From the NCBI GenBank assembly GCA_036345935.2, contig JADWOT020000740.1, forward strand, positions 28,001-92,000: DNA of 64,000 bases. Direction: 5' to 3'. This DNA comes from Taenia hydatigena (taxonomy: Eukaryota; Platyhelminthes; Cestoda; Cyclophyllidea; Taeniidae). The translations under genes were made by a program, and so were the position numbers. This document shows positions 13,150 to 24,153 of the stretch, piece by piece. How positions within the stretch are numbered: position 1 is the first letter of the stretch; every line of letters starts with the position of its first letter. The notes below the pieces were generated by a model that worked only from the letters and a program-made list of their open reading frames with translations, did not search any database and was not told the origin of the DNA.

Positions 13150-13227
13150 AGTAGTAAACCTGTCGCTTAGTTCCTATGTTTGGCAGTCTTGCGTGCACTG
13201 TTTTTCCTCAGTCAAGTTAATCACACC
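13150..13227 (+). repeat. Outer flank of palindrome left arm (pairs with 22,790-22,867)
   Basis: Reverse complement of 22,790-22,843 aligns with 13,174-13,227 around TATGTTTGGCAGTCTTGCGT and TTCCTCAGTCA, with a few mismatches. The coordinate sum of paired bases is 36,017 here against 36,737 in the main arm. The left side therefore carries about 720 extra bases (13,228-13,940) between this block and the main arm. Confidence 0.75.
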
Positions 13228-13940
13228 AACATCCACCATATCGTCTGTATACATGGATGCAGTCACTCACGAACGGGTCAACGTGATTGGGACATGAAAT
13301 CAGGCTAGGTAACTTGTATTTCTAACGGGGAATACACACGACGTACAATTCACAAAGGAAACAAGTTGGCAGGATTGTAAAACAGACCACACATGGTCTG
13401 CTAATCACAGCCGTTTATTCTGCATAGCCATTGCATTAGGGCACAATTTACAGACTTCGTGCACTCTAGGGAGAAATCTCACTGACCATCAACCAATAAC
13501 CATCCAACTGCCCGTATTCTACACTTGCCTCATCCAACATCGTCTGCAAAGTTGGCTGTACTTTAGGAAGCAAAACCACTTCTCTACTTGCAGGCCAACT
13601 CAAATTAGCACCCTTCTGTTCTCTGCTTCCCTGCGGTTGCCACCCTGAAATACCACAGATATCCTAACATCCGTTCAAAATTGACACACTTTAATTAGTC
13701 TGGAAGGTCAGCTCATGCTATAATCGTGGCGTTCTGAGGGATCGCTAAGCGAAAGGAAGTCAGTTCGTTGATTCTTGCATAACAATAGGGTAAGGGAAGA
13801 AAAATCCGACAAGCGAGAACGATGGTAACAGACAAAATTTTCAGCTGTAAGGCGCATTTCATACAAAAGTTGAAATCGGATTTTGCAAAAAATTCCTCCT
13901 TGTCTCACACGGGGTTCAGAACTAGGGATCTAAAAAATTT
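13228..13940. other. About 715-base insertion in the left palindrome arm (or deletion from the right)
   Basis: Sequence present between paired blocks on the left but absent on the right. Left junctions read TAATCACACC... and ...GCTCACATTTC, while the right arm reads TAATCACACATTTC straight through. The short CACA-type homology at the breakpoint suits a deletion or a repair event. No terminal inverted repeat or coding domain is recognisable inside. Confidence 0.6.
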
Positions 13941-16475
13941 GCTCACATTTCAAAGTTATTTCTTTAGCACGCAACCTTATCCTCTAGAAAGTAGAGCACT
14001 TTTTGGAGATAACACTCGTTAATTTCAATTATGCACAGCCGCCTTCTTAAAATACGTGAGGTAGGACAATTGCTAAAGACCACCAAATTGCTTGACAAAG
14101 TGTGCACGGTGTGCGATCAAAACCATTCAGAAATATGTAGCAATGTGAAAAGTCGGTGATCAGGTCTATACTGGTAGAGGAGGTACAAGGAAACGGTACG
14201 GTAGAGATCGGTGTGCAGGCATGGAGGCCAACAACTGGGCATGTAATAATGGCAAACCACACACGGCATCGGATAATCTTGAATTACGGATGCTTCACTG
14301 TGAATTTAAAACTCTCAGCATGCTTGATAGCATGAAAACTTTTGGAATGCCTGCACCATCAAAATGCCCAACTTTGTTTTATTAACAAGACGTTGCCATA
14401 ATCGTGGCAACATTCTAGAAAATTGTGGGTCTCAGCACCTTCGCACAATTCTCCAGGATCGGTTGGTATCACATAGAGATGTGTGTTAAGTGTGCTAGTG
14501 ATCAATACGGGGTTAAGGTCAACCTGATGCGTGAGGCTCTAGAGCGCTGCGCCTCCGCCACCTCGCATTGACCACTCTGCTATCACGCACGCACGCACCC
14601 ACCCAACTTTCAGACACGTTGTTTGTCTCCGTCACTCAGGCAGGGCGGTCTTGTGGTATCTCTGTCTGCGAATCAGTCTAGCATAAGAGACAAAATTACT
14701 CTATATCTTTCGTTAAAGCCAATCTACATTTACTGTTTGCGACTCTTCTATAGACATTCAGTCAAATTTGGATTGCAGTACCATAGATTTACTTAAAATC
14801 TTATCAGAGGACAGCCATTTTGTGAGTGCCTCTTTAAAGAGACACTTCTCACACGTTATCTTGTTTGAATCGAAAATGCAACTTTTATTTGGGAAACCGA
14901 ACCGGTTCCAATCAACCATAGTTTAGATGCTCAACTCTTTGATTAGCAGTCATGGGAGGAGAAACTCGATAGGGCGAAGAATTGTTAGTCGAATTGTTTC
15001 ATGTACCGTAGGCGCGCAGGCACATACATGTCGTTGAGGCTTAATTCCCCACTCATGTTGACTACATCCCGCCTCGTCGGCACACATTCCATGCCCCCTT
15101 TTCGACGTAAAGTCAAACTATTGAAGTAGCTGGCAAATGTGCTAGGCAAATAAGTTTCAGGTTAAATTAATCCATCTCGTGATGACAACTTCGAGGGAGA
15201 GTAAAATAAGGCTCGAAGAAATGCCTTTGTGTGTGGATTCACGTAAAACTGCATTAAAGTGCAGCTAAGGCGTGCTAGATGAGGTCGTTTTTCATCATAG
15301 TGGACTATCATTCCACCGGTCAATTCTGGTAACAAATCCGTGCCTGCGGGGCAATCTTGTCTATGCATGAGCTACTGCTTCGGCTCTTAATTGCAATTGC
15401 GGATTTTGGACACCAACGTTGACAATTCTAATTGTCTCGACCTCATTTCTCACCCCACTAAAAGCCACTGATACCTAGACACAGTTAGACTGGGAGTGGA
15501 CAGTCGTGTATGTATGCCATTTCAAAAGGCTGACCTGAGTTCGGTTGTTCGGATGTACCGGGTCAACGTATGCCAACAGAAGCGGGAATCGTCAAGAAGA
15601 AGAAGGTGGACTCAGATGTATCAGCTTAGATGCTATTTGAATGTGGATTATCCAGATAATGCTAATAGACCGACGTAATCACCACAAGCACTCGTCTCTA
15701 CTAGAATCTCACGAAATCATGCACAAACGCGCTGCGGTGGGTAAGATGTTTGGTGGCAGAACACAGGGCTATCATATGCCATCAATGCGGTCAAGATTAA
15801 CCCTCCACACTGATTGGTCACTTACAAGTTGTGGCATTGCTGAGACCCACACCCATAATTGACAGACCGGTGCGAGGTTGAAGGTGCAAGCGAATGGTGC
15901 AATTCTGCTGATGGAGTGTTGAGCGTAATAGAAAACTAAAACTTCTGCAGGTTTTTTGCGAAAACCAACACATTTTGTGCTGCGTTAAATTGGTAGGATA
16001 GAATATGTTGTCCACCTAGATAGGGAGGAATGCGGCCTAATTTCGGTCATCTTCCGTCCATGGAAACTCGCACCATCGCGGCGCTCTCATACCTTTCCAT
16101 ATCGTGAAATAGAACTAAATGCCTGTAACTGGAGAATAGGCTTACTCCACATATATGTGCACCAAATTTCATATTGTTGCATAAGGTGCTGAGGGTTTAG
16201 GCACGTTTTAGGATTAATCAAGTGTTGTTTCGCCCGATTTCAACTCACAGCACATAATATGCTGATGTGCGTCAAGGCAGTAGTAAAGACGAATGGGGAA
16301 GCCACATCTCTCCTCCAACCATTATGAGCGCATGTTGATGGAAGTCAATTTATGCTACAGCATCGAAGCCCATCGCATTGCATTTCATAATGCATGGTGA
16401 ATCGGAAATTAAAGTGAAGTGAGGCATACGCCTTCGTTAGTCAAAGTCTACTTCTCTCGGAGACTGTCCCTGCGG
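13941..16475 (+). repeat. Large palindrome, left arm
   Basis: The reverse complement of 20,262-22,796 matches this arm. Paired bases sum to 36,737 from one end to the other, so there are no gaps. The core 13,989-16,464 is essentially identical in every stretch I compared; the one difference seen is position 14,222 (T) against 22,515 (T, where A would pair). Identity falls off abruptly at both ends: at 16,465-16,475 inside, and to about 70-80% at 13,941-13,988 outside. Short open frames in the arm appear as mirror copies in the other arm and have no recognised domain. One sub-segment has a tRNA-like A box (see the entry at 22,150). Confidence 0.95.
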
Positions 16476-17207
16476 GCGAGCCTATCTTGCATACCCATCA
16501 ACTAACGATTCCCTATTTTTTGAATGCCATTCGCATGTATAGTAACCCTACCTTAAATTCTGATTTCATTTTGCATCCGCATTTTTATAGCTTTTTAACT
16601 AACGTTGCATTAATATAAACACCTATTTTGAGTCAAAATGTATCATTTGTGTCATAAACTAGTAAAATGCTAATCATTACATTTTTTTAGCGGAGCAGCT
16701 ACATGTACATGCATTTGGAAGACAATCAATTGGTGTGTGTCGATCTTAAAAATTGCAGTTAAAATTCTCAGGGGCTAATACCAAATACTGTAGTTTTTCG
16801 TAATCTTTATGGTTGTTTTTCTACATTCTACTTTATTGTGCTTATCAAAGTACAGTGTGCAACAATCGTGATTAAACTATGTTTGAATGCCACTGGAATG
16901 CTGAAAACGTGTAGGACAATGCTCTTCGAAGCCGCAGTATACAAAGAATACCTTATTTAAAACTGGAACTCGGTGCGGAAAACCAGTAACATCACAGTGA
17001 TTGAGGCCACTTCAGGGCCTGCGTTTGTGGTGATTTTAGCATAAGTGAAGTTGAAATAAACAAGCGGCGCATGCTATCAGACCAAAATCGTGGGGTAGGT
17101 TGGTGCGCGTCATGATGCATGGATGTGGCGCCGCGGCATCACATGTCGCTCTTACAAACACTTCAGTGTAACACAGAGCTCCTAAGTCGAAACCGATTTT
17201 GCCCGGA
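16476..17207. other. Palindrome spacer, 3' side of gene A
   Basis: Unpaired spacer sequence with no recognised gene. It is AT-rich, with poly-T and poly-A runs. Confidence 0.4.
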
Positions 17208-17393
17208 TCAACTCAATAGACATACTAACCAAAGCCCATCTCGTTTCACGTTAGAAGTAATTACATCAATTCTACTGTGAGGCTCCAAATAGGCGTGAAT
17301 GATTTCATCATGCTTGGACGATTTTCTCCGCTTGCAATAGGTGTTGAATATCAGCACAATAAGTTCGTTAGAAATGGTTCCGTCTAACTTCAT
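17208..17393 (-). other. Possible small exon/ORF downstream of gene A
   Basis: A 61-codon minus-strand frame with a true ATG at 17,393. It contains a short hydrophobic run (ELIVLIFNTYC) directly followed by a basic stop-transfer-like stretch (KRRKSSK) and a hydrophilic tail. It lies about 415 bases downstream of the gene A stop. It might be a decayed C-terminal exon of a membrane protein. No family is recognised and a chance frame is quite possible. Confidence 0.2.
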
Positions 17394-17533
17394 CGTGCAC
17401 AGTTTTACGCATTCATTTAAGATACTATGCCACCGTCTTGTTGGAATAGCTAAACTTGTGCCCTAATATTGTGCCCCTATTGTGCGGAAAGAAGATCTTT
17501 AAAATATAAGAATTTGAAGCATAAGGTATTTCC

Positions 17534-17539
17534 TTTATT
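17534..17539 (-). terminator. Candidate polyadenylation signal (AATAAA) for gene A
   Basis: AATAAA on the minus strand, about 270 bases past the TGA of gene A. It is a plausible position for a 3' end, but AATAAA is common in sequence this AT-rich. Confidence 0.3.
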
Positions 17540-17808
17540 TTACGACAAAGAGCGAAATCATTTTAAAGTTGACGGAAATGGTCCACGCAAGAGAATGAAG
17601 TAAGCACAACAGAAGGCTGCATTTGTCGGTAGCTTTCTAATCGGTGGGGTGCACTAAAAACAATTAAACATGAATAAAATGGCACTGTTTTCTTGCACGC
17701 ACCATGAAAGCCTAAGTCGGAAAAAAGAGGCTTGGTAGGCTTGCATGATGGTCAGTGAATTAAAACGACCCAAAATTGTTGCCATTTTGCACTTACGCAC
17801 AAGCAAGC

Positions 17809-18578
17809 TCAAGCGAGCCACATTGCCATGTTAGACGGAATGGATCCTGGGGCAGATCTGCCATCCGCGATAACGCTTTCTACGTTTCCTATATATACAG
17901 ACATTTCATTCTTCGGTATGGTGAAACAGATTACAATGGCACTTGTCAGCTTACCTTTGGGCGGGGTTTTAATGGTCCCATGGTATATCTCTGCGATGCT
18001 CTCATTTGTCATCACGTCCACAAACACTTCATATTGAGTGTTGGCCTCCAACCCCTCAAGAGTGAGTCGACCCTGTGAGAACTCTACTCTTTTACTCTTG
18101 AGTAAGGGAGGACGCGAAGTTGTGACCGCAGTCAATCTAATCTGGTTTGCGTACTGTTCACCCAGTTCTTGCACATCCCAAATTAACGTAATGGCTTTTG
18201 GCTTTGCGCAACATAATTGGAAGTATGCCGGAAGCGGTTCTTTTATCGCATCTACAAAACAAGAAAGCACTCATTTTTAATGGCAATCATGCAGCTGTTT
18301 GAAATCCATTGGGATCGAAAATGTACAACATTTAATGTTAATATATTTACAACGATGACGGCGAGCGGCATGACGTAAACTGTGTTTGCCTTTAAGCCGC
18401 AGCAAGGTACATGCTCACTGTGAACGTTAACATTTGACACGAGGATGTAAAACATAACGATGAGCACAAGTAGCAAGAGATGCTTCTTATCAATGCGTGA
18501 GTATAGCTCAGTTTTGTTGCAGCCCCTTTCATGGCAATGTGCCTTATGCCATTGGGTCAGGCTATAAGCCCTTACCAT
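17809..18578 (-). CDS. Gene A: EG95/45W-like oncosphere antigen, one FN3 domain, start codon uncertain
   Basis: Three exons on the minus strand. The leader exon ends at 18,419 (A|GTGAGC, phase 1). The FN3 exon is 18,251-17,955 (TTTTGTAG acceptor, AAAG|GTAAGC donor, phase 1 at both ends, 297 nt). The C-terminal exon is 17,888-17,809 (ATATATAG acceptor). The FN3 domain shows ITLIWDV, VEFSQGRLTLEGLEANTQYEV and an N-glycosylation site (NES). The terminal exon begins GNVES, matching the G-x-x-E-S start of the last exon in this family as I recall it, but stops at WLA before a full membrane segment. The leader reads HLLLLVLIVMFYILVS, a good signal-peptide core, but the codon before DKKHLL, where ATG is expected, is ATT (18,494). 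In-frame ATGs lie at 18,578 (53-residue leader) and 18,455 (12-residue leader). Family members are secreted or surface proteins of the oncosphere. The second intron is 66 nt with no stop, so retention would also stay open. It may be functional or a decaying copy of B. Confidence 0.7.
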
Positions 18579-18595
18579 CCAATGACTAGTAATTC

Positions 18596-19607
18596 TCAAG
18601 GTACGATGAGTGAAATGGAACGATGTAGCATGGATAAAATATCACTTTCTTTATTTCCTACATAAAACAGACACGTCATCCTTCGGTATGATGAAACACA
18701 CTACAATGGTGCTTGTTAGCTTACCAGTGGGCAGGGTTTTAATGAATCCATGGTATATTTCGGCAATGCTCTCATTCGTCATCACGTCCACAAACACTTC
18801 ATATTGAGTGTTGGCCTCCAACCCCTCAAGAGTGAGTCGCCCCTGTGAGAACTCTACCCTTTTACTCTTGAGTAAGGGAGGACGCGAAGTTGTGACCGCA
18901 GTCAGTCTAATCTGGTTCGCGTATTGTTCACCCAGTTCTTGCACATCCCAAATTAACGTAATGGTGTTTGACCCCGTGCAGCACAATTGGAAGTGTGCAG
19001 GAAGTGGTTTCTTTACTTCGATTGCATCTTCTGCAAAGAAGAAAGATATATCCTGCTTAGCGGAAATGTTGTGGTTATTATTGGTCACTTAGAAACGGAA
19101 TCATTGAACCCCTTCTATTTTAACAATGACAGAAGTAGTTCCAAGAGATATGATTACTCATTACTCATCTTTAAAATGCAAGAATTGACTCACATGACCC
19201 TTTACGGACAAGTGTCCGTGATTATTAGCCCATGATAGAGGAGTTTGAATTGTGATAAAATTATGATGCAGCTGAGGTAAGAATGTGGCCTCAACGAACG
19301 CTCATTTAATACGTTTAATTCGTATGACATGCTAGTCATTTGCTATCAAATGCCCCTGCCAATCAGCTTAAATGCAGCAAACTTCAAGCACTGGGTAGAA
19401 AATGTGGGGGAAAATTAAGGAAATGCGGACGAGCGAAACGCAATCGACCATAACGGTTCGATTGAGAACGGAAGCAATAAATCGGTGTAGGTGATGCGCA
19501 AACGCTGGTCATTGTTAATTAGAAGAATGCAACTCACCACCCAGTCCTATATGGCTCATGGCCAAGAGTGAAATTGCCAGCAGCATAAAGTAGAGATGAA
19601 AAGACAT
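18596..19607 (-). CDS. Gene B: EG95/45W-like oncosphere antigen, one FN3 domain
   Basis: Three exons on the minus strand. Exon 1 is 19,607-19,538 (ATG; 23 codons plus one base; G|GTGAGT). It encodes a signal peptide with core FHLYFMLLAISLLAMS. Exon 2 is 19,030-18,725 (TTCTTTGCAG acceptor, CACTG|GTAAGC donor, phase 1 at both ends, 306 nt). It is a full FN3 domain with ITLIWDV, RLTLEGLEANTQYEV and glycosylation site NES. Exon 3 is 18,657-18,596 (TTTATGTAG acceptor), starting GNKES and ending SISLIVP. The spliced product is about 145 residues, close to the size known for EG95-type proteins. The three-exon layout and phases match that family. It is the best-preserved FN3 gene in the window. The C-terminal exon is short and only moderately hydrophobic, so the protein is probably secreted. 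The stop lies 17 bases before an in-frame ATG of gene A. Confidence 0.8.
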
Positions 19608-20261
19608 TGCCAACGAAGAATTGAAGTGGAGCTCAAAATCATGGGGTACTTATAGCAATGAGCGCTATTACACCAGCCTATCAAATGTGTGCCCTTGAAC
19701 TGCACGACGACTCCACCATACACACTGTAGCTTGTTGTGAAATGGTGTGATGATTTATGTTTGTGAATCAGTAGCCTGCTACCACATGCGTTATCATCAG
19801 AATGCACGGACGCGAAGATTTAAGCGACGTGTAAAGCCTAATTACGCCATGGGTCTCAAGTTGACTTTCTTGTCAATGGCGAGAGAGATGCTATGATTAG
19901 GCAGCTTTGAGACATAAAGTCAGTTGGGAAAGCACACCTTACAGGCGAACGTCCCTGCAGTACTAGTTAAAAGGTGTAACAGCCTTCTTTGTTCCAGCAA
20001 CGCATCTGGCAAAGTCTTGTAAATGTGCAAAAAGAAATTGATTTCCAGACGAAGAAATGCAGGGAGGCAATTTTCGACAAAAGAGTGGCTCCAAAAAAGA
20101 TTTCGTTGAGGATACTAGTCCTTTAAAACTCCATAGTAGTCAGCGATGTGAGGTAATAAATGAGAAAAATTCGCAGAAATTGGCGGTAGAGAAAAAGATG
20201 TGCAAAGGCATTCAAAAAATTAGGAGCGCCATCTATTGACAGACACTCAACTTTAGCTTAA
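19608..20261. other. Palindrome spacer, upstream of gene B
   Basis: Presumed promoter side of gene B. No TATA box stands out. A 60-codon hydrophilic plus-strand frame with a true ATG (20,057-20,239) has no recognised motif. Confidence 0.35.
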
Positions 20262-22796
20262 CCACAGTGACGGTCTCCGAGAGAAGTAGACTTTGACTAA
20301 CGAAGGCGTATGCCTCACTTCACTTTAATTTCCGATTCACCATGCATTATGAAATGCAATGCGATGGGCTTCGATGCTGTAGCATAAATTGACTTCCATC
20401 AACATGCGCTCATAATGGTTGGAGGAGAGATGTGGCTTCCCCATTCGTCTTTACTACTGCCTTGACGCACATCAGCATATTATGTGCTGTGAGTTGAAAT
20501 CGGGCGAAACAACACTTGATTAATCCTAAAACGTGCCTAAACCCTCAGCACCTTATGCAACAATATGAAATTTGGTGCACATATATGTGGAGTAAGCCTA
20601 TTCTCCAGTTACAGGCATTTAGTTCTATTTCACGATATGGAAAGGTATGAGAGCGCCGCGATGGTGCGAGTTTCCATGGACGGAAGATGACCGAAATTAG
20701 GCCGCATTCCTCCCTATCTAGGTGGACAACATATTCTATCCTACCAATTTAACGCAGCACAAAATGTGTTGGTTTTCGCAAAAAACCTGCAGAAGTTTTA
20801 GTTTTCTATTACGCTCAACACTCCATCAGCAGAATTGCACCATTCGCTTGCACCTTCAACCTCGCACCGGTCTGTCAATTATGGGTGTGGGTCTCAGCAA
20901 TGCCACAACTTGTAAGTGACCAATCAGTGTGGAGGGTTAATCTTGACCGCATTGATGGCATATGATAGCCCTGTGTTCTGCCACCAAACATCTTACCCAC
21001 CGCAGCGCGTTTGTGCATGATTTCGTGAGATTCTAGTAGAGACGAGTGCTTGTGGTGATTACGTCGGTCTATTAGCATTATCTGGATAATCCACATTCAA
21101 ATAGCATCTAAGCTGATACATCTGAGTCCACCTTCTTCTTCTTGACGATTCCCGCTTCTGTTGGCATACGTTGACCCGGTACATCCGAACAACCGAACTC
21201 AGGTCAGCCTTTTGAAATGGCATACATACACGACTGTCCACTCCCAGTCTAACTGTGTCTAGGTATCAGTGGCTTTTAGTGGGGTGAGAAATGAGGTCGA
21301 GACAATTAGAATTGTCAACGTTGGTGTCCAAAATCCGCAATTGCAATTAAGAGCCGAAGCAGTAGCTCATGCATAGACAAGATTGCCCCGCAGGCACGGA
21401 TTTGTTACCAGAATTGACCGGTGGAATGATAGTCCACTATGATGAAAAACGACCTCATCTAGCACGCCTTAGCTGCACTTTAATGCAGTTTTACGTGAAT
21501 CCACACACAAAGGCATTTCTTCGAGCCTTATTTTACTCTCCCTCGAAGTTGTCATCACGAGATGGATTAATTTAACCTGAAACTTATTTGCCTAGCACAT
21601 TTGCCAGCTACTTCAATAGTTTGACTTTACGTCGAAAAGGGGGCATGGAATGTGTGCCGACGAGGCGGGATGTAGTCAACATGAGTGGGGAATTAAGCCT
21701 CAACGACATGTATGTGCCTGCGCGCCTACGGTACATGAAACAATTCGACTAACAATTCTTCGCCCTATCGAGTTTCTCCTCCCATGACTGCTAATCAAAG
21801 AGTTGAGCATCTAAACTATGGTTGATTGGAACCGGTTCGGTTTCCCAAATAAAAGTTGCATTTTCGATTCAAACAAGATAACGTGTGAGAAGTGTCTCTT
21901 TAAAGAGGCACTCACAAAATGGCTGTCCTCTGATAAGATTTTAAGTAAATCTATGGTACTGCAATCCAAATTTGACTGAATGTCTATAGAAGAGTCGCAA
22001 ACAGTAAATGTAGATTGGCTTTAACGAAAGATATAGAGTAATTTTGTCTCTTATGCTAGACTGATTCGCAGACAGAGATACCACAAGACCGCCCTGCCTG
22101 AGTGACGGAGACAAACAACGTGTCTGAAAGTTGGGTGGGTGCGTGCGTGCGTGATAGCAGAGTGGTCAATGCGAGGTGGCGGAGGCGCAGCGCTCTAGAG
22201 CCTCACGCATCAGGTTGACCTTAACCCCGTATTGATCACTAGCACACTTAACACACATCTCTATGTGATACCAACCGATCCTGGAGAATTGTGCGAAGGT
22301 GCTGAGACCCACAATTTTCTAGAATGTTGCCACGATTATGGCAACGTCTTGTTAATAAAACAAAGTTGGGCATTTTGATGGTGCAGGCATTCCAAAAGTT
22401 TTCATGCTATCAAGCATGCTGAGAGTTTTAAATTCACAGTGAAGCATCCGTAATTCAAGATTATCCGATGCCGTGTGTGGTTTGCCATTATTACATGCCC
22501 AGTTGTTGGCCTCCTTGCCTGCACACCGATCTCTACCGTACCGTTTCCTTGTACCTCCTCTACCAGTATAGACCTGATCACCGACTTTTCACATTGCTAC
22601 ATATTTCTGAATGGTTTTGATCGCACACCGTGCACACTTTGTCAAGCAATTTGGTGGTCTTTAGCAATTGTCCTACCTCACGTATTTTAAGAAGGCGGCT
22701 GTGCATAATTGAAATTAACGAGTGTTATCTCCAAAAAGTGCTCTACTTGCTAGAAGATAGGTTTGCATACCAGCGAATGAACTTAGAAATGTGTGA
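20262..22796 (-). repeat. Large palindrome, right arm
   Basis: Mirror copy of 13,941-16,475 (paired bases sum to 36,737). The core 20,273-22,748 shows one difference in the stretches compared. Homology continues outward to about 22,867 against 13,150-13,227 once the 715-base left-arm insertion is allowed for. The arms enclose a 3.8-kb spacer with the two FN3 genes. Confidence 0.95.
22150..22235 (+). other. tRNA-like segment in the palindrome arm
   Basis: TAGCAGAGTGG at 22,155-22,165 fits the RNA polymerase III A-box consensus. GGTTGACCTTA at 22,213 is a poor B-box match. Between them is a GC-rich stretch with a GCTCTAGAGC palindrome, flanked by GCGTGA...TCACGC. It could be a decayed tRNA or the head of a tRNA-derived SINE. 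No convincing cloverleaf or anticodon loop could be folded by eye. The mirror copy is at about 14,502-14,587 in the left arm. Confidence 0.25.
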
Positions 22797-22867
22797 TTAA
22801 TATGACTGAGGAAAAGTAGTGTACGCAAGACTGCCAAACATCGCGCAGTGAGTGTAAGCTTCAAACC

Positions 22868-24153
22868 AGCATTCAGTCGATGTCAGTGTGAAAACTGATA
22901 GCTCCAATCGAAATTATTTGTTTGCTTTCAACCATGCGGTTTACAGTTTAAATTGTGGTTCGAAAGGCGTATAGTGGACACTATTTCCAAATAGATTAAT
23001 CCAGTTCTTTCTATCAGTAGTTAAGGAGGCAAACACGCTGCTTATACTCTGACAACCTAAACCAGCATTGACGTGCCTGTCGGGGAATGTTGAAGCAGTA
23101 GAGAATGGACAAATGGAGAAAAATCAGCGAAAGCATATAATCAATCCGCTGACACGTCATGAGCAAAGGCGGCTACAATGTTGAGATGCATTAATGGTAA
23201 TGATTAGGCTGGAAATCGAAGGAAACTGAGTCCACTGCAAAACTGTCTGTGTTATGTTCTCTCATCTGGGCACACTTTTGCGTGCGCCCAAGGTTCACAC
23301 TTCTTTTACCCATCACATTTCATTATTAATGCAGATGGGATCGAGAATGTGGCGCATCAGTGTTGCTCACTGAGTCGCTACAGCGTGACAGCCTCCTCCA
23401 TTTCTGTTTCGTTAACCGAGAGATGCTTTCTACTTAACGACCTCTCCTTTAGAATCCGTTCAAACTCAAGATAGAGAGCTGCAAAACACTGTTTTAAGTC
23501 CCGTAGTTAGGCATTTTACACTAAGAATGTGTTTGTTATCTCTCTGACTGTGATAATATCGGTGAACCCCCGACGTGTCTGCCACGTTGCAGCTAGCGTG
23601 AGTGACTCTTACTGACCGGCTTTCTGGCATGTGACTATACTGTGATGCTTTGCAAAGTTAATCAAGCATGTGAGCCAACTAACTGATACTAATAAGTCCC
23701 CACTGACTAAAGGACCGCTTTACAATTTCTCAGGTCTTCAAACTGGCATGTGTGTGCAAAATTGAAATTGGCATGCACTGACACAAGGATGTTTGGATCC
23801 ACCTCGAATAGCAGAATGGGAACTATCGACCAACCCTCAGACTTGGACTGCCAATATTTCTTCTCATAGCATTTTGCATATTAATGGCGAGACAGAAGAC
23901 TTACTTCAGCGTGTCTTACCGACCGAACTCAGTCATCTCGTTAAAAGCGCCTGCATTATTGTACAACAGGATGGTATTGTATGTGGCAGCAAAGTCTGTT
24001 TCGCAGTTCGGGCAAAATATACCGCGTGAATGTGCGGTGCAGGTGGAATTGGCTGAGGTGTGGTTCACTGAACTGGGTCAGACTTCGACTACTTAATACT
24101 TTGGTGGTAAAACTAAAGGCTGGTACGTTTGTTGTGGTTCAGCATCATTTATT
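22868..24153. other. Mostly non-coding; one weak FN3-like open frame
   Basis: No firm gene. The plus-strand frame 23,793-24,029 contains LPTELSHLVKSACIIV, faintly like the second half of an FN3 domain, and overlaps two other open frames to 24,169. It may be a decayed FN3 exon. Nothing else is recognised. Confidence 0.25.

Noticed and set aside
14047..16015. Open frames in the left arm with identical mirror copies at 20,722-22,690
   Set aside because: Conservation is explained by the arms being DNA-identical. The frames are short, often on non-ATG starts, and show no motif.
17776..19235. Plus-strand open frames opposite genes A and B (up to about 100 codons, similar in both copies)
   Set aside because: They are antisense shadows of the conserved FN3 exons. 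Their similarity between copies follows from the tandem duplication, and the minus strand has the splice sites, signal peptide and recognisable domain.
13941..22796. A giant DNA transposon with long terminal inverted repeats
   Set aside because: No transposase remnant in the spacer, no recognisable target-site duplication, and homology fades gradually at the outer ends instead of stopping at a defined terminus.
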